From positions 60,044,609 to 60,108,608 of the forward strand of contig CP136066.1 of assembly GCA_032622095.1 (NCBI GenBank): 64,000 nt of DNA, read 5' to 3'. The notes below the pieces were generated by a model. It searched no databases. It saw only the letters and a list, made by a program, of their open reading frames with translations, and was not told where the DNA came from. This DNA is from Siphonodentalium dalli (Eukaryota; Mollusca; Scaphopoda; Gadilida; Siphonodentaliidae). The translations under genes and the position numbers were made by a program. Of the stretch, positions 12,595 through 22,224 are shown in pieces; the stretch's first letter is position 1; each line of letters opens with the position of its first letter.

Positions 12595-12872
12595 CAGGTT
12601 TGTCACATTGTCATGCAGCATCACCGTCCATACCATACTTGACCTAACTGTAATCTTACTATGATAAGTGTGTTACAAAATATAATTTGAATTTGCTGTG
12701 TGTTTTCATTGAGTCCAATGACTGACAACAACATACATGTTATACCATTCTGCGAAGATAAATATACTCTCTGCGAAGATAAATATATCGCCTATTGTCG
12801 TTTCTTAAAGCGACACATGACAACTTATTAACTTACACTCACTGGACATTGGTCATCGGAGGTATAGGTGAA

Positions 12873-15008
12873 ATGGCGGACGATGAAGCGGACAACGAAA
12901 CTGTGATCTCTACATCTATAGATATACCAGTACCGGTACCGAAGGTTACGGAAATGCGGGATTACTCACTGAAAATTGACAAAGTTGCGAAAAAGAAATC
13001 GAAGGGAATGTCTGTTTATTTCGATAATGTGGAAGTCAAAAACAAAGGAAGATGTGTCACAATCGATTTGGATACCAGGAAATTCGAAGCATACAGGTAT
13101 GGTGTGACAGAAATATATTGGGATTTTGTTAAGCTGAAGGAGAAAAACGGATCAATTTGGCGTGTTGCCTGCGACAAAAAAGGTGTTGAAGTTGAGGACA
13201 TTGTTAAAGTTCCAACCAGAAGTAAGTCGTGTATGCTAACTATTCATATATTCAGAACCCAAAACATAATGATGTTGCAAGGACCCAAACCTAACATAAT
13301 TTGGTGGCTGACTAATATTCTGCCTAATATATACAGCATTGGATTTAAATCTGTTTTTGACGGAGACATTCATAGTGTTGTTAGCGCTGTGTATAAACGA
13401 GGAAAATGTCCCGCCTTGAAGCATGCAAAATATCAAGAAGCTGGATTGATAATTGATGCTCTTGATCTGGAACAACCGTCAGCGTCTGGGTGTTCTGAAA
13501 GTAATGCTACTGGAGAAATATCAGATGTTAATGATCAGCACGTGTCGTTACTTATTGATAAACATACATCTGACATCACAAAGACTGTATCTTTTGCAAC
13601 ACCACATCGCACACACATTCGTACGGGACAAAAGGCAAGGAAGCTATGCAGCATCACAAGGGGAGATTATATAACTACATCTACGTTAAAATCATCAGTC
13701 GATGAGCTGCACGTGTTGGTTGAAGAGAATAAACTGGAGCAGAAGGAACAACGAGAGTCAATAGATGATATGAAAGCTTTGATCAGCAGCCTTCATGAAG
13801 AACAAGCCAGAGAATTTCGTGGAGCAACGCAAGAGCTTAAGCTGGAGTTGGAAAACATTAGGATAGAGAACACAACACTGAGAAAGGAAGTAGAAATGCT
13901 TAGGGTAGTGAAACATAATCTTCAAGCGACATCGGGAGCAAAAGGCACAATACATATTGACAATTGTTTAGCCAAGCCGAAGGTTCTAACACCTGATAAA
14001 CAAACTGAGGATGCTACCGACGAAATGCTAGTATCGACTGAGAACAGGTTCAGTTTAATTTCAAACCAGGATATTACGTTGGAGTCCATACCATGTGTAA
14101 TATATGATGATGATGATGATGATGATGATGGTGATGAGGAATGCAGCTCCGATATTGTTGACAATACTCAGAATAACTTTGTTGATGTCAATGAACGGCA
14201 GGCGAATGATGATGTGGTTCCGGTTCATTTGATACTCGGGGATTCGGTGATCAGAGGGATAATACCAGAAAGGATGTCTGTCGGGAATGAGGAAGTTAAA
14301 TGTGTTGTAAGACCAGGACAAAGACTTAAGGGTCTTAGGAGATGGTTCGAAGATGACAATGCTTGTAAATATGGAAATGTACACCAAGTTACTATACATG
14401 TCGGCATTAACAGCTGTTGGCACAATATAGAAACAACAGACAGCGATCTGGAGGACTTTCATACTGAAGTTAGAAGGGCGCTACCAACTGCAGCTATCAG
14501 AATTTCGTCCGTGTTGCCAACATTGCATTCAGACCGCATTAACAGGATGATTGAGAAAACAAATGAAAAATATTACGGATTCTGTTTGGAACATGGCTTC
14601 ACATTCATAGACAATACTCCTTCATTCGTCAACTCGCGAGACAATGAGGTCAGATACAATGTGTATCGTGATAATTGGCACCCAAATTTTATTGGAACGA
14701 AAGTACTGGCTAAGAGCATAAAATATGCTCGTCGTGACATTATGTTTGGAGGAGATTGGAAAAGTATCAGTGTAGTGTGCCCGAGAGATAGTAGATTGAG
14801 GGGATATTCTAACAGACAGCAGTCATCATATAGCCATGGATATGGACATCGTCTAAATTCATTGAATTACCAGCATAGGCCAAATGTTGCTGGTCCAAAT
14901 AGTGAGATGCGTAAAAATTCGTTAAGGAATGAAATTAATCATATGTTTAGAGAGCAATTTTCATATTTCAGCGAAAGCTTGATGAAAAGATTCGGGAATA
15001 GCATGTAA
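12873..15008 (+). CDS. LINE ORF1: coiled coil plus SGNH/GDSL esterase-like protein
   Basis: 711 residues from the ATG at 12873 (A at -3, G at +4). The open frame reaches back to 12795 but has no earlier ATG. Order: an acidic start; a basic N-terminal domain with a 'TIHIFRTQNIMMLQGPKP' stretch (no family name assigned); a coiled coil at roughly 300-365 rich in E/K/L heptads; an Asp run (14103-14128); and a C-terminal SGNH hydrolase fold. The fold shows GDS (Ser458), HVGIN (Asn513) and DNWH (Asp600, His603), so the catalytic set looks complete. ORF1p with an esterase domain is established for CR1-type LINEs; it binds RNA in the retrotransposition particle and the esterase role is unclear. ORF2 follows after 223 bp. 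Confidence 0.85.
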   Translation: MADDEADNETVISTSIDIPVPVPKVTEMRDYSLKIDKVAKKKSKGMSVYFDNVEVKNKGRCVTIDLDTRKFEAYRYGVTEIYWDFVKLKEKNGSIWRVACDKKGVEVEDIVKVPTRSKSCMLTIHIFRTQNIMMLQGPKPNIIWWLTNILPNIYSIGFKSVFDGDIHSVVSAVYKRGKCPALKHAKYQEAGLIIDALDLEQPSASGCSESNATGEISDVNDQHVSLLIDKHTSDITKTVSFATPHRTHIRTGQKARKLCSITRGDYITTSTLKSSVDELHVLVEENKLEQKEQRESIDDMKALISSLHEEQAREFRGATQELKLELENIRIENTTLRKEVEMLRVVKHNLQATSGAKGTIHIDNCLAKPKVLTPDKQTEDATDEMLVSTENRFSLISNQDITLESIPCVIYDDDDDDDDGDEECSSDIVDNTQNNFVDVNERQANDDVVPVHLILGDSVIRGIIPERMSVGNEEVKCVVRPGQRLKGLRRWFEDDNACKYGNVHQVTIHVGINSCWHNIETTDSDLEDFHTEVRRALPTAAIRISSVLPTLHSDRINRMIEKTNEKYYGFCLEHGFTFIDNTPSFVNSRDNEVRYNVYRDNWHPNFIGTKVLAKSIKYARRDIMFGGDWKSISVVCPRDSRLRGYSNRQQSSYSHGYGHRLNSLNYQHRPNVAGPNSEMRKNSLRNEINHMFREQFSYFSESLMKRFGNSM

Positions 15009-15231
15009 TGCTTTCGCACCACAATACTTACTTACATGTATGCCATGTATTATTATTGTTGTATATTGATGTTTAATGTAAAAATCTATTCAATCCCAAT
15101 CAAGCTTAACTATGCTAAGATGAAATATATACCACTATCGATTTATCAAATGCTCGATACACATGTAAATAGATCGAAGCGGGTGTTTTATCTCCGATGA
15201 CCTAGTCCAATTTAATGATACCAATTTAAAT

Positions 15232-18200
15232 ATGTCAAATGATGTAATATCAACAATTCACTCTTTAACACACAATGTATGTTACACCGCGTTGAATGCA
15301 CAAGGCATTGTTAACAAAATTAATGATTCTGATTTCATACGGCAATTAGATCGATATGATTTCATAACTATTTCAGAAACTTGGCATCAAGACCCCGGGA
15401 ATATAAGTTTAACTGGCTATCAATGTATTGATTTGAGCAGAAATACAAAAGATAACGAGAAAGGTGGAATAGCATTTTATTTTAGATCAAAGTATGCGAA
15501 GTTTGTTACACGTGTGCATAACATTCACGATATTGCGTTATGGGTAGAGTTTAACGGAGAAATATTTGGTCAAAAGTCTGATGTCATTTTCGTTTATGTT
15601 TATCTGCCCCCACAAAATTCTACTTATTGGAAAACAAGAGATGGTTACGATTTCGTCTTTAGAGATATCGAGACAGAACTCCGCAAATATGACCCAACAT
15701 CGCTTATCATTCTGGGTGGAGACTTTAATGCACGGACAGGCGGAAGGCCGGATTATTTAGCGTTTGATGAGGACAGGTTCACAACATCATCTGAAAGTTA
15801 TGTCTTAGATAGTGCGAAAGACAGGGCTAGTTTAGACAAAGAAACAAATTCGTTTGGACTTAATTTGCTAAAACTCTGTAAATCGGCGTCCATGAGAATA
15901 GTGAATGGTCGCAAACCTGGTGATTCTTTTGGAAATTATACGAGTTTTCAGTATAATGGTGCGAGTTTAGTGGATTACGTGATTATTTCAGACATATATT
16001 TATCCGATGTGAGTTACTTTTGTGTTAAACAACCTACTGAATATTCAGATCACTGTCAACTAGCAATACATATGAACATAAAGTCACAAGATGTCAATAA
16101 AACTGCATTTAAATATCATTATACGAAACCGCACGGTGTGGCTAAATGGTCTCGAGATAGTGATGCTAAAGTAAAACAGGCTCTGGTAGATGCTGATATG
16201 CAACACCGCTTATTGAAATTTAGATCAAACGTATACGCACGCGATAAGAACGGAATAGAACAAGCTGTGCGCGATTATGATAATATCGTGAATTCTGTTA
16301 ATGCCACCGCAACTCAATTTGTTAAAAGTAAAAATAAACAAATGCAAAGGAAACGTAAATGGTTTGATGCAAAATGCAAAGAATTGAAAAAACATATGAA
16401 GCACGCGAGTAAAGAAATGAAGCGATACCCTCGCAATGCAGATCTCCGAAATGAGTTTTTCGCAGCTAAAAAAACTTATAAAAGAGAAACAAAAAAGAAA
16501 TCAAAATTGTATTATCAGGAAATATCGGAAAACCTGGATGATATTGAGACAAGTGACCCTTCGGAATATTGGCGTATAATTAATGGTCTTAGACCACGAA
16601 AAGTTGAAATGAATTATTTGCACCCTGATGAATGTGTAGAACTTTTATGTAAAGAAATAATTCCACGAGACGAAAATGACCGTGTGCGGGGAACGCCGCG
16701 CATAGATATAGATCAAAATATTAGCGACGAAGAGATAACATCGGAAGAAATACTAAAATGCCTTAAGCTCTTGAAAAATAGGAAATCTTCTGAAAATGGA
16801 AATATTTCAAATGAATTTCTTAAATCAGTAGTACCGGAGATAATAGATGAGATAACAAAACTGTTCAATCTAGTGTTATGTTCCGGACATTACCCTAAAC
16901 ATTGGAGTTTTTCACTCATAATGACGCTCTATAAAAAGGGAGATCGACATTATCCGAATAATTATCGCCCGATTGCTCTGACAAATAACCTAGGTAAACT
17001 TTTCAACAAAATAATTAATACCAGGATAAATAACCACCTCGAGGTGAATAATCTGATCAGTGACAATCAGTTTGGTTTTCGGACGAATCGTAGTACAATT
17101 GATAGTGCATTTGTTTTAAATACCATTGTGAAGAAATACAAGCAGAAAAATAAGCCCATTTATGCTGCATTCATTGATTTCAAAAAAGCGTTCGACTCAG
17201 TAGATAGATCGTTAATGTTACACAAAATACGTGATTATGGAATTTCTGGTAAAATAAATCAGTGTATACGTTCAATGTATCAAGCAAGCTACATAAGTGT
17301 GAAAACAGAGGCAGGCGTTGGACCACAACTTCTATCAACTATTGGAGTAAGACAAGGCTGTTCAATTTCACCCACGCTGTTTAAAATGTATATTGATGAC
17401 CTAAGGTATTCATTTGACTCGACTTGTAATCCCGTTATTCTAAATAATCGGCCGATCAGTCATCTTTTATTCGCAGATGACCTTGTAATAATATCGGAAA
17501 CGAAAGAAGGTTTACAGAAATGCTTGAATAACTTGGAAAATTATGCAACAGATAATAGTCTCACTGTTAATGTAAATAAAACAAAATGCATGGTTTTTAG
17601 ATCTCGCAAGTCAAAATATGAACCGAAATTCATATTTCGATCGAAGCCACTGGAAATGGTTGGGGATTATATGTATTTGGGTCTAAAATTCAGTGCAACT
17701 GGCAAAACGTTAAAATCGCAGGAGCATTTGAGTGCAAAGGCATTGAAATCAATGTTTTTCCTAACACAATCTATTCCATCAAGACTTCAGCTAACGACCC
17801 CTACAAAATGCAAGTTGTTTGATAAACTAATAAAACCAGTAATGTTGTATGGTTGTGAAGTATGGCTGGGAGATGTGCCGAATCTGCATACTGATTCTTT
17901 ACCTTGCGAGCAGGTTCAATTGAAATTCTGCAAAAATGTACTTTGTATAAATAGAAAAGCGTCGAACCATGCTTCTCGTGCAGAACTGGGTAGATTCCCC
18001 GTATTTCATGACGCGGTTTTAAAGAGTTTCAGATATAGGAATAAAATTTCTAAGTCAAAGCGTCATACATTAGTTTATGCGGCCTACGTTGAATCAACTA
18101 ATTCGAAATTATCCACGGAATCGTGGAATGTATTACTACTGAAGCTTGGAATCGATATTGCCGAAGACAGTGGAATTCAAGAACAAGAACTGATAAAAAA

Positions 18201-18312
18201 GCTGAAAATAGATCACATTAACTGTTTTGTGAAGGACGTTTTTGATGATACGAGATCAATCGGTGGTAATAAACTAAGAACGTATCGCATTTTCAAACGC
18301 ATGCAGATATGA
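15232..18312 (+). CDS. LINE ORF2: APE endonuclease and reverse transcriptase
   Basis: 1,026 residues from an ATG. The endonuclease (about 15-285) shows ISETW (Glu49), GGDFNARTG (Asp164, Asn166) and a C-terminal SDH (Asp273-His274), the nicking active site used in target-primed reverse transcription. The RT (about 545-800) shows YRPIALTN, QFGFR, AFIDFKKAFD (Asp649), the GVRQGCSISP block and the catalytic LLFADDL (Asp749, Asp750). The frame ends in TGA at 18310, just where the family continues into a Cys/His C-terminus. That part is found one frame over at 18314-18679, so a 1-nt change near 18300 has truncated ORF2 or is a sequencing error. All visible catalytic residues are intact. Confidence 0.9.
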   Translation: MSNDVISTIHSLTHNVCYTALNAQGIVNKINDSDFIRQLDRYDFITISETWHQDPGNISLTGYQCIDLSRNTKDNEKGGIAFYFRSKYAKFVTRVHNIHDIALWVEFNGEIFGQKSDVIFVYVYLPPQNSTYWKTRDGYDFVFRDIETELRKYDPTSLIILGGDFNARTGGRPDYLAFDEDRFTTSSESYVLDSAKDRASLDKETNSFGLNLLKLCKSASMRIVNGRKPGDSFGNYTSFQYNGASLVDYVIISDIYLSDVSYFCVKQPTEYSDHCQLAIHMNIKSQDVNKTAFKYHYTKPHGVAKWSRDSDAKVKQALVDADMQHRLLKFRSNVYARDKNGIEQAVRDYDNIVNSVNATATQFVKSKNKQMQRKRKWFDAKCKELKKHMKHASKEMKRYPRNADLRNEFFAAKKTYKRETKKKSKLYYQEISENLDDIETSDPSEYWRIINGLRPRKVEMNYLHPDECVELLCKEIIPRDENDRVRGTPRIDIDQNISDEEITSEEILKCLKLLKNRKSSENGNISNEFLKSVVPEIIDEITKLFNLVLCSGHYPKHWSFSLIMTLYKKGDRHYPNNYRPIALTNNLGKLFNKIINTRINNHLEVNNLISDNQFGFRTNRSTIDSAFVLNTIVKKYKQKNKPIYAAFIDFKKAFDSVDRSLMLHKIRDYGISGKINQCIRSMYQASYISVKTEAGVGPQLLSTIGVRQGCSISPTLFKMYIDDLRYSFDSTCNPVILNNRPISHLLFADDLVIISETKEGLQKCLNNLENYATDNSLTVNVNKTKCMVFRSRKSKYEPKFIFRSKPLEMVGDYMYLGLKFSATGKTLKSQEHLSAKALKSMFFLTQSIPSRLQLTTPTKCKLFDKLIKPVMLYGCEVWLGDVPNLHTDSLPCEQVQLKFCKNVLCINRKASNHASRAELGRFPVFHDAVLKSFRYRNKISKSKRHTLVYAAYVESTNSKLSTESWNVLLLKLGIDIAEDSGIQEQELIKKLKIDHINCFVKDVFDDTRSIGGNKLRTYRIFKRMQI

Positions 18313-18313
18313 G

Positions 18314-18679
18314 GTGGAACCGTATATTACCAATACCAAATCTGCTGACGCGAGAACTCTCTTTACAAGGTTACGCGTAAGTAATCACAAGCTTGAGATT
18401 GAGAAGGGAATACACAAACAGCCCCCGTCAGATATAGAGGATAGAATATGTCCTGTCTGTAGGACAAACTCGGTTGAGACCGAATCACACTTTGTTATGA
18501 ATTGTTCGGCATACGAAAACATTCGCATCAGTTGTTTCGCAGCAATAGGCGAGTATAAAACCGATTTCCACAGAATGACAGAAGACAATAAATTTAATTA
18601 TATAATGGAAAATAGGCACATTGATACCATAAATATCATATGCGACATGATCCGGTCCTTCTTTGCATCAAGTGCATAA
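18314..18679 (+). pseudogene. frameshifted C-terminus of LINE ORF2 (CCHC knuckle)
   Basis: Open in the +2 frame directly after the ORF2 stop, with no own ATG at its start. It contains CPVC...HFVMNC, a C-x2-C...H-x4-C knuckle that normally ends ORF2 in this LINE group, preceded by 'TRLRVSNHKLEIEKG'. It belongs to ORF2 and is separated only by the frameshift. It would not be made unless the shift is bypassed or absent in the real genome. Confidence 0.85.
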
Positions 18680-18822
18680 TAATTATAAGAACAACTTTTG
18701 AGTGAGTATACTGAATACAAATTTTGACTTAGTCGGGTTTTGTTTAATTCATGCTATTATTGTATATGTATGTTTTATATTATATGTTATATGCTTGCAA
18801 CTGCCCACTCAGGTGTTATTGC

Positions 18823-18850
18823 AATAAAATCTTGTATCTTGTATCTTGTA
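18823..18850 (+). terminator. LINE poly(A) signal and 3' heptamer tail
   Basis: AATAAA at 18823-18828 is followed by about three copies of TTGTATC. Such short tandem tails mark the 3' end where target-primed reverse transcription starts. This fixes the 3' boundary of the element. Confidence 0.8.
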
Positions 18851-19389
18851 CATAGACATAGACACGATAATGTCAATTTCATATTGCTTTAGTCGTGTAT
18901 AACGGTTAGCCCGCGTTCTTAACAGTGGCAGTGCACTAACGAAATAACACAAACGCACTTTCTCAAGTGATATAGCAAGCACAAAATTGACAACTTTGAG
19001 TCATGTTTGGCAGAATGCTTGCATGCATTTATACCGCTATATATTGGAACCTCAGACCATATATATACCCCGGCCCACGTGGAGTTAAATGTGTTCTAAA
19101 TTGTATATGAGTCTATATAAGATTAATAAAGGACAATGTGACTCACATTATGTGAGTAAATTTTAGTGTAGGACAAAAAATTCATTACTCATTTTTCCGG
19201 CCCCGACACACCCATGTATATTCACCCACCCCACCTTGTGTCTGGTAAAATGCATGCCACGAATCGCTACTCTGATTATATCTGTATATAGATCATAATC
19301 CACAACTTCAAATAATGGGTACGTGTTCATGTTATTCCGGGTACGATTGCCCCTACTGTGAAAAAATTATCAAGGAACATGTACATTAA
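18851..19389. repeat. repeat fragments downstream of the LINE
   Basis: 19060-19260 matches fragments on the far side of the LINE: direct with about 12165-12235, inverted with about 11360-11470. The LINE therefore sits in repeat-rich DNA. No gene was seen. Confidence 0.5.
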
Positions 19390-19762
19390 CAAAGAAATAT
19401 ATTCCCTGCTTCGTTTGTTGAATGCTACAATATATAAAACAAATGAAGTTCCCCGTCAGAACATAACAAAGTTCCCAAATGCTACGTGCGTAGCCAGAGT
19501 AGAAATTAACGACATGGTCTAATAGTTGTCGACCATTCCTATATTCTATAAGAAAGAGTGATCGAGAGAAATATATTCAGCACATGCACGACAATCGTAC
19601 ATTTTGATACCGTATATAGGCTTGAAATACAAAGGCATCTCAACATAATAATTAGTTATTATTATATTCCTGTCTAAAAAAAAACCCTGTGTACTATAGA
19701 TTAAAATAACCACAAAATTATTGTCAACCCACTGGGACCAATGTTATCGCAGAGACAAATAA
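19390..19762 (-). repeat. 0.9-kb block copy C (inverted), first part
   Basis: The reverse complement matches the inner half of blocks A and B ('CTACTCTGGCTACGCACGTAG', 'ATGGTCGACAACTATTAGACCATGTCGTTAATTTC', 'TACGATTGTCGTGCATGTGCTGAATATATTT'). It is more diverged than A is from B. It is interrupted at 19763 by the TIR transposon and resumes at 21317. Confidence 0.8.
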
Positions 19763-20012
19763 CACGGGGGGGGGGGGAGAACTGCGACGTGAGGATCGGT
19801 GGCATTCCGATAAAGAGACGGTGGAAATCCGATAAATGAGACGGTTCGCTTTCGGCGACAAACGAGATTTTCTTCGTGTTTGGGCATTCAAACGGAATTG
19901 CCGTGACAAATCAGGTTTCATATCATCATATCGTTATTTTAGTTACTAATATCCATCAAAATCTAGACGCTACAGTGAGTAAAACCAATAGAATAGCCAT
20001 TTAAAAGTCACG

Positions 20013-20046
20013 CGACGGTTCGTTTTCCGATAAAAACGAACCGTCG
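20013..20046. repeat. 14-bp-stem palindrome at inner edge of left TIR
   Basis: CGACGGTTCGTTTT, then CCGATA, then AAAACGAACCGTCG: a perfect 14-bp inverted repeat. The right TIR has only the first half, so the second half is specific to the left end. Confidence 0.8.
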
Positions 20047-20251
20047 AGTGTCTTTTATCGTCGCATCATTAGCAGTCGGACCTCCAGAGAGATTGGATCG
20101 CCACCTCTCATGATGAACTCGCCACCGCTAATACCTATTAGTGTCACTAATATGCTGGACGCCATGCATGTCACGCCTTGTCTGAGCTGGTCACTCCATG
20201 CTCACACAGGCGGATACCAGCTGGTTCTGGATTTCTAAACCGGCCCGGCAC

Positions 20252-20267
20252 AGCTCTTTTCAGGGCT
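20252..20267 (+). promoter_or_regulatory. histone-mRNA-like stem-loop motif
   Basis: AGCTCTTTTCAGGGCT folds as a 6-bp stem (one G-T pair) with a TTTC loop, the layout of the metazoan histone 3' stem-loop. No histone coding sequence precedes it. TATATA follows at 20271-20276, 45 bp before the ATG at 20321. It may be chance or a captured histone flank. Confidence 0.4.
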
Positions 20268-20320
20268 CCCTATATACCGGACCGGATAATACCAGATCAG
20301 CACGGAAACAACGACATAAG

Positions 20321-20890
20321 ATGAAAAAGAAAAAGAAAACGCCATCGAGAAACAAAAGAGATGCCGAGAGACTTGCTGCATGGAAAGCGAAAAAGTCGAC
20401 GGAAACTCCACCAGTCGACTCCGCCCATGCAGCTGAGACCCCGGCCCAGTCTGCCCAGGAGATGGAACGACCACCACCACCATCACCACCACCACCATCA
20501 CGGCCAGACGAGGATAACGAAGAGGAAGACCCCTCTGACTTTGTCCCGAAGACTCCGGAGTATAACGAGCCGGAGCCTTCACCGGAAGCAGAATCCACCG
20601 GATCCGAGAGAGAAAGCGACAGCGAAAGCGACATAGACACCGATGTCGAAGAATGGGAAGATGAGCCTTCACCCGCAACCAAAAAACCTTGGATCACCAG
20701 GGAAGAATTACAAGCAATTTTCGGCGACCTTAATACCGAAGACGAAGACTCCACCGATTCCTACTCCGACTCTGAAGATGAGCCTCCACCAACATCACCA
20801 TCGAGTGCTCCACCACCAACAAAGAAGAAACGAAAAAACAACAAGAAAAAGAACAAAAAGAAAAAGGACAAAACATCACTTAACAGCTAG
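20321..20890 (+). CDS. low-complexity K/E/S/P-rich ORF inside the TIR transposon
   Basis: 189 residues from the ATG at 20321, chosen because a TATATA box lies 45 bp upstream. The frame is also open from an ATG at 20198, giving 230 residues. Order: Lys-rich start (MKKKKKTPSR); charged segment; Pro-rich run; acidic Ser/Glu/Asp segments; a small non-repetitive part 'KPWITREELQAIFGDL'; a second acidic Ser/Pro stretch; and a Lys/Asn-rich tail that looks like a nuclear localisation signal. I recognise no family or catalytic motif. It is the only coding candidate in the element, so it is either a captured host fragment or an accessory protein. Codon use is GC-richer than its surroundings. Low complexity lowers confidence that it is translated. 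Confidence 0.45.
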   Translation: MKKKKKTPSRNKRDAERLAAWKAKKSTETPPVDSAHAAETPAQSAQEMERPPPPSPPPPSRPDEDNEEEDPSDFVPKTPEYNEPEPSPEAESTGSERESDSESDIDTDVEEWEDEPSPATKKPWITREELQAIFGDLNTEDEDSTDSYSDSEDEPPPTSPSSAPPPTKKKRKNNKKKNKKKKDKTSLNS

Positions 20891-21004
20891 AATCCCACTT
20901 CACCTGACCCTCCTGAGCCACGGCCTGATTGATGGAACCTACAACCCAAAGAAAATTCAAGTCAGGGCGTAAGGGCGATCTTCGACTGAGCCCACCACTG
21001 TCCT

Positions 21005-21028
21005 CGTGCCGCCCTTCGGGCGGGCACG
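21005..21028 (+). terminator. stable GC hairpin after the transposon ORF
   Basis: CGTGCC GCCC TTC GGGC G GGCACG: ten base pairs with one bulge and a 3-nt loop, 115 bp after the ORF stop and 22 bp before the right TIR. Role unknown. Confidence 0.5.
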
Positions 21029-21316
21029 CAAATCCTGTCACTGCTGCTCTTTTATTGGAAAACGAACCGTCGCGTGACTTTTAAATGGCTTTTCTCTTGG
21101 TTTTAGTCACTGTATCATCTAGATTTTGATGGATATTAGTAACTTAAATAACGATATGATTATATGGTACCTGATTTGTCACGGCAATTCCGTTTGAATG
21201 CCCAAACACGAAGAACATCTCGCTTGTCGCCGAAAGCGAACCGTCTCGTTTATCGGATTTCCACCGTCTCTTTATCGGAATGCCACCGATCCTCACGTCG
21301 CAGTTCTCCCCCCGTG

Positions 21317-21455
21317 AATAAGATCTAACAGAAACGTAGGCATCGCGAATCGAAAACAAGATAACGACGCTGGAAAAACATGAGGGACAAATACGTCATA
21401 TCAAAATGGCGGCGCTTCCGGTCGAGATTGGCAAGTCACTTATTGTCATGAATTA
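21317..21455 (-). repeat. 0.9-kb block copy C, second part, with promoter-like cluster
   Basis: Continues block C after the transposon. The reverse complement reads CGGAAGCGCCGCCATTTTGA then TGACGTA (21392-21421): an ETS core, a perfect YY1-type CCGCCATTTT and a CRE-like half, the best-preserved copy of this cluster. Similarity to A and B ends near 21455. Confidence 0.75.
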
Positions 21456-22224
21456 AGGAGCGTTTGTTTCTCGTTTGCATTTTGGCACGACTTAAATGAC
21501 GGCGTACGAAACTAACAGTGGTGTTATAGTTTGTGAAAGTATAAAGGTAGTCATTTTACAATTTGGCAGACATATACTAACGAAAAGATTTGAATGTACA
21601 TTTGCAGTATTCATAAAAATATACGAATTGTTGTTACGAAAATGATGATGTTTTAATTTTTCTATGTGGTTATCGTTGTTATGACAAACGAAATAATTGG
21701 ATATACGTCTACTTTACGTTAGTATAAGTATACATCGTATATATAAATAAGGTTTGTTTGATCCCATTAATGTAATGCTTGTATTTTATTTGGTTGTACA
21801 TGAGGAGTTGTGTGCATTGAAGATGCGAAATACGATACAAAAGTGAAATTCACGGACGCAGAAAAATTATGTCACACTATACACGTTAAATTAAATTTAC
21901 GAATAGGTGGGTTTATATTCAAATCCAAGTTATTGTTTTTATAACAGCTCCGATATGTTCTCACACCAATATACCAGACTGGAAATGATTGCTGGAATTC
22001 GGTGGGCGTTCTATCGGTACAGAAATGAGCCTGATTCGCGAGACGGGTGCGTTCGAATCGAAGTTAGGTTCCATCCGCGGGGAGATCGGGTAGCTAGAGG
22101 AAGGGGGAGTGACATTTTTTTGGCGTATATATAGATAATATATATTATATATATAAGCGTAATTTTTTTGAAGATCTCTTTTCACTTGAGCTTTTTTTTT
22201 AAAGTGAAAACAAAATGAACGACT
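21456..22224. other. unassigned AT-rich DNA
   Basis: No gene or recognised repeat. A short AT dinucleotide-rich stretch lies at about 22130-22158 and an A/T homopolymer at 22192-22201. Confidence 0.5.

Larger units (their letters stand above)
12595..18850 (+). mobile_element. near-complete LINE, CR1/Jockey-type
   Basis: Two-ORF non-LTR retrotransposon. ORF1 has a coiled coil and SGNH esterase; ORF2 has an APE endonuclease and reverse transcriptase. It ends with AATAAA at 18823-18828 and the tandem tail (TTGTATC)n at 18830-18850, a short 3' repeat typical of this group. The exact 5' end is not visible: the leader contains a 20-bp direct duplication 'TCTGCGAAGATAAATATA' at about 12750-12789. 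Both ORFs are open over almost their full length, so the copy is young. Clade placement from domain content is inference. Confidence 0.85.
19763..21316. mobile_element. 1,554-bp transposon with 270-bp TIRs and 5-bp TSD
   Basis: The ends are CACGGGGG (19763) and CCCCCGTG (21316). The TIRs are 19763-20035 and 21050-21316, over 85% identical by eye. AATAA flanks both sides (19758-19762 and 21317-21321), and removing one copy plus the element restores the continuous text of repeat block C, which proves insertion. Each TIR holds GACGGTTCG(C/T)TTTC motifs near both its outer and inner part, possible transposase sites. CAC ends with a 5-bp TSD recall Transib/RAG-type elements, but the rest of the end does not match any family I can name. 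Inside are a TATA box, a stem-loop and one ORF; no transposase. Confidence 0.85.

Noticed and set aside
20161-20270. Histone gene remnant before the stem-loop motif
   Set aside because: No frame upstream encodes the C-terminus of any core histone.
20361-20636. Poly-His ORF inside the transposon
   Set aside because: Shadow frame of the (CCA/CCAT)n stretch coding Pro in the better-supported ORF.
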